8,966 bases of DNA from Erysipelothrix sp. (GTDB lineage Bacteria; Bacillota_I; Bacilli_A; Erysipelotrichales; Erysipelotrichaceae). Position numbers and translations under genes: made by a program. Shown one piece after another: positions 6,847 to 8,966 of this stretch (the first letter of the stretch is position 1; each line of letters begins with the position of its first letter). Under the pieces are notes generated by a model that saw only the letters and a program-made list of their open reading frames with translations, searched no databases and had not been told where the DNA came from. The stretch spans positions 1 through 8,966 of the forward strand of contig JASLJD010000020.1 of the NCBI GenBank assembly GCA_030152625.1. Direction: 5' to 3'.

Positions 6847-8361
6847 AGTAAGAAAAAAAACACAAAGAATAACCGACGCGATCAACATAAAGGAAATAAT
6901 AAGAAGCGTCGTCAAAGCAAGAAAGCAATCACCATGATTGAATATACGGAAGGTATTACAGTCAAAGAACTTGCGGAGAAAATCGAAGAAACACCTGCTG
7001 ATATCATTAAATTATTATTTATGATGGGTGTTATGGTGACCATTAATTCAGCGCTTGATGATGAAACCGTTGAACTTGTCTGTTTAGAATATGATATCGA
7101 AGCAGAAAAAGTGGAAGAAGTCGACGAGTTCACATTAGAAGATGATATTGTCGATCCAGAAGAGAGTTTGAAAGAGCGTCCAGCGATTGTCACGATCATG
7201 GGGCATGTTGACCATGGGAAAACAAGTACGCTTGATGCCATCCGTCAAACGAATGTCGTAGGTGGCGAGCATGGTGGGATCACCCAGCACATCGGAGCCT
7301 ATCAAATTACTTATAACGATAAAAAATTAACCTTCTTGGACACACCAGGGCATGAAGCCTTCACAGCAATGCGTGCACGGGGTGCTCAAGTAACGGACTT
7401 GGTTGTTATTGTTGTAGCAGCAGATGATGGCGTCATGCCGCAAACAAAAGAAGCCATCGATCATGCGAAGGCTGCAGAAGTACCTATGATTGTTGCGGTG
7501 AACAAGATCGATAAGGGCGATGCCAACATCGATCGCATTTATTCTGAATTTTCGGAAATGGATATTATCCCAGAAGCTTGGGGTGGTGACACGGTCTTTG
7601 TGCAAATTTCTGCCAAAACAGGCCAAGGTATTGAGGAACTTATCGAAACTTTAATTGTTGCATCTGAATTGCTTGAATTGAAGGCAAACCCTGATCGTAT
7701 TGCCGTTGGAACAGTGATTGAAGCGAAACTTGATAAGGGGCGCGGGCCAGTTGCAACCCTTCTAGTGCAAAAAGGTACTCTCAAACAAGGCGATAGTCTT
7801 GTTGTTGGTTCAACCTTTGGTCGAGTTCGAAAAATGGTCGATCATCAAGGGAATGAATTGGATACAGCTGGACCTTCAATGCCAGTAGAGATTATTGGTC
7901 TTTCAGAAGTACCTGTTGCAGGCGATTTGTTCAAGGTTTTTGAAGATGAAAAAGCTGCTCGTCAATTGGCAGGAAAACGTCAAGAAGTCCGTATTGAAAC
8001 AGAACGTAATCAAAGTTCTGCTTTAAGTCTGGATGATTTATCACGTCAAATTGCTGACGGTGATATTCAAGATGTTAATGTTGTCTTGAAAGCAGATGTT
8101 CAGGGTTCAGCGGAAGCAATGAAAGCATCGCTTGAACGTCTTGATGTTCGTGATGGAGAAGTTAGAGTGAATGTAATTCGTGCTGGTGTGGGCGGTATCA
8201 GTGAAAATGATATCATGCTTGCCTCTGCATCCAATGCAATCATTATTGGCTTCAATGTTCGTCCAAGCATGGCTGTGCGTAAGATGGCCGAAGAAGAAGG
8301 CGTTGACATTCGTCTCTACAATGTTATTTACAAGGCCTTAGAGGCGATGGAAAGGCCATGA
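6844..8361 (+). CDS. infB: Translation initiation factor IF2, N-terminal and GTPase part (frame broken before the C2 domain)
   Basis: IF2 is the GTPase that delivers fMet-tRNA to the 30S subunit and promotes subunit joining. A short basic N-terminus (1-30) is followed by the conserved IF2N module (about 31-80), an acidic linker, and a complete G domain. The G-domain motifs are GHVDHGKT at 120-127, GGITQH in switch I, DTPGH at 166-170, NKID at 220-223 and SAK at 256-258. Then come the beta-barrel domain II and the C1 domain, with VVLKADVQGS and FNVRPSMAV. The frame ends after 505 residues at EAMERP-stop, in the helix that should lead to the C2 domain. The missing domain follows immediately in the -1 frame at 8358-8681; together they make about 612 residues, a plausible short IF2. 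Because IF2 is essential, this is either a one-base sequence error, a recent mutation, or a truly split factor. Gene identity is certain; the state of the gene is not. Confidence 0.95.
   Translation: MSKKKNTKNNRRDQHKGNNKKRRQSKKAITMIEYTEGITVKELAEKIEETPADIIKLLFMMGVMVTINSALDDETVELVCLEYDIEAEKVEEVDEFTLEDDIVDPEESLKERPAIVTIMGHVDHGKTSTLDAIRQTNVVGGEHGGITQHIGAYQITYNDKKLTFLDTPGHEAFTAMRARGAQVTDLVVIVVAADDGVMPQTKEAIDHAKAAEVPMIVAVNKIDKGDANIDRIYSEFSEMDIIPEAWGGDTVFVQISAKTGQGIEELIETLIVASELLELKANPDRIAVGTVIEAKLDKGRGPVATLLVQKGTLKQGDSLVVGSTFGRVRKMVDHQGNELDTAGPSMPVEIIGLSEVPVAGDLFKVFEDEKAARQLAGKRQEVRIETERNQSSALSLDDLSRQIADGDIQDVNVVLKADVQGSAEAMKASLERLDVRDGEVRVNVIRAGVGGISENDIMLASASNAIIIGFNVRPSMAVRKMAEEEGVDIRLYNVIYKALEAMERP
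8350..8361 (+). other. Probable one-base deletion / frameshift site in infB, with ATGA stop-start overlap
   Basis: The frame reads ATG GAA AGG CCA TGA (8347-8361). Adding one A to the AAA at 8351-8353 gives GAA AAG GCC ATG AAG, encoding EKAMKG, which resembles the EAAMKG of other IF2 proteins and keeps alignment length exactly. As it stands, the stop TGA (8359-8361) overlaps an ATG (8358-8360) that opens the C2-domain frame. No X XXY YYZ slippery heptamer is present, and the A run is far too short for polymerase slippage. Confidence 0.8.
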
Positions 8362-8681
8362 AGGGTCTTTTAGAGCCGGAGTATGAGGAAGTTATTTATG
8401 GGCAAGCCGAGGTTCGAGAACTCTATAAAGTATCGCGCATCGGTACCATTGCGGGCTGTATGGTCGTAGATGGTAAAATGCTCCGTGACTCCAGTGTTCG
8501 TTTAATCCGTGATGGGGTTGTTGTTTATGAAGGCCAAATGGGCAGTTTAAAACGCTTTAAAGATGATGCCCGTGAAGTAGCTCAAGGTTTTGAGTGTGGA
8601 ATTACCATTGAAAACTTTAATGATATCAAAGAAGGCGACATCATCGAATCTCATGGCGAAGTTGAAATCGAAATAGAATAG
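8358..8681 (+). CDS. infB: IF2 C2 domain (fMet-tRNA binding), separate frame
   Basis: This 107-residue frame is the C-terminal domain of IF2, the barrel that recognises the formyl-methionyl end of initiator tRNA. Recognisable segments are KGLLEPEYEE at 2-11, the VSRIGTIAGC strand at 25-34, RLIRDGVVVYEG at 48-59, LKRFKDD near 64-70, and GFECGITIENFNDIKEGD near 77-94. The whole length fits the IF2 end without gaps, and it terminates normally. Its ATG overlaps the stop of the upstream part (ATGA), so termination-reinitiation could produce it as a free polypeptide. The nearest Shine-Dalgarno-like bases are GAGG at 8341-8344 (13 bases away) and AAAGG at 8351-8355 (too close), so efficient independent initiation is doubtful. 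Most likely it is simply the 3' part of a frameshifted infB. Confidence 0.93.
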   Translation: MKGLLEPEYEEVIYGQAEVRELYKVSRIGTIAGCMVVDGKMLRDSSVRLIRDGVVVYEGQMGSLKRFKDDAREVAQGFECGITIENFNDIKEGDIIESHGEVEIEIE

Positions 8682-8692
8682 AGGTAGAAAAG

Positions 8693-8966
8693 ATGACGGT
8701 CAAAAAAGAACGTTTTGAGTCGTTATTAAAGAAAGAGCTTGCTCAAGTGATTATTCATGACTTAAATGATCCTAATCTTGAATTTGCGACATTGACAGAT
8801 GTGGAATTGAGCAATGACCTTTCTTATGCGACCCTGTATGTAAGTTTTTTAGATGAAGACAAGCGCGAAAAGGGTCTTGAAGCTCTTGAAAAAGCAAAAG
8901 GTTTGTTGCGTTCTAAAATTGCTTCAGTTATGAACACAAGAAGGACACCTGAAGTAATCATTTCTT
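8693..8966 (+). CDS. rbfA: Ribosome-binding factor RbfA, 3'-truncated by the window
   Basis: RbfA binds the 30S subunit near the 5' end of 16S rRNA and helps late maturation and cold adaptation. The 91 complete visible codons begin MTVKKERFESLLKKELAQ and continue with the family's DPNLEFATLTDVELSNDLSYATLYVS, the KH-like strand pattern, and a helix ending KAKGLLRSKIASVMNTRRTPEV. The usual length is about 115-120 residues, so about 25-30 remain outside. GAGGT at 8681-8685 lies seven bases before the ATG. It follows the infB end after 11 bases, without the ylxP gene that separates these two in B. subtilis. Confidence 0.93.
   Translation, partial: MTVKKERFESLLKKELAQVIIHDLNDPNLEFATLTDVELSNDLSYATLYVSFLDEDKREKGLEALEKAKGLLRSKIASVMNTRRTPEVIIS

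Noticed and set aside
7327..7626. Minus-strand frame of 99 residues within infB
   Set aside because: It is antisense to the conserved G domain of IF2 and has no family resemblance or plausible ribosome-binding context.
8303..8330. Promoter for a separate IF2 C2-domain gene (TTGACA at 8303-8308)
   Set aside because: The -35 match is perfect, but the possible -10 at the right spacing (TATTTA) lacks key bases, and the stretch encodes the conserved VDIRLYNVIY segment of IF2.
8345..8361. Programmed -1 ribosomal frameshift joining the two IF2 parts
   Set aside because: There is no XXXYYYZ heptamer. Re-pairing from GAA AGG to GGA AAG would mismatch the P-site tRNA, and I see only a weak hairpin. 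It is kept only as a remote alternative to a one-base deletion.

Overview
The window carries a densely packed, entirely plus-strand block of core information-processing genes: the 3' part of polC, then rimP, nusA, ylxR (rnpM), ylxQ, infB and the 5' part of rbfA. This is the widely conserved nusA-infB cluster of Bacillota, and the PolC-type replicase itself points to low-GC Gram-positives or their wall-less relatives. Moderate AT richness, a short IF2 N-terminal domain, a NusA with a long charged C-terminal extension and no ylxP between infB and rbfA suggest a Bacillota lineage outside Bacillus proper. My best guess is Erysipelotrichia or a Mollicutes-related group; this is inferred from protein features only and was not tested by a search.

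Layout: positions 1-4113 hold polC (5' end outside the window), with OB, PHP, inserted DEDDh exonuclease, zinc-binding and polymerase parts and a terminal clamp-binding motif. Positions 4114-4199 are the only real intergenic gap. They contain most of a good sigma-A-type promoter, whose -35 overlaps the polC stop codon, and a short leader RNA with an 8-bp UUCG hairpin. The 3' arm of that hairpin is also perfectly complementary to the rimP Shine-Dalgarno sequence. From 4200 on, the genes follow with gaps of 16 bases or less, or overlap, as one probable operon.

The genes form a transcription-translation module. RimP and RbfA mature the 30S subunit, NusA controls RNA polymerase pausing and termination, YlxR/RnpM modulates RNase P, YlxQ is a small L7Ae-like RNA-binding protein, and IF2 brings initiator tRNA to the ribosome.

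The most striking observation is that infB is not one open frame. It stops at 8359-8361, and the IF2 C2 (fMet-tRNA-binding) domain continues in the -1 frame from an ATG that overlaps the stop (ATGA). Protein alignment from memory is colinear across the junction if one base is restored in the short A run at 8351-8353. A sequencing error or a real one-base deletion is therefore the simplest reading, with a genuinely split, translationally coupled IF2 as the exciting alternative. The second observation is the possible leader switch ahead of rimP. The rest of the window looks like ordinary housekeeping DNA. I see no mobile element, tRNA, rRNA or CRISPR array.
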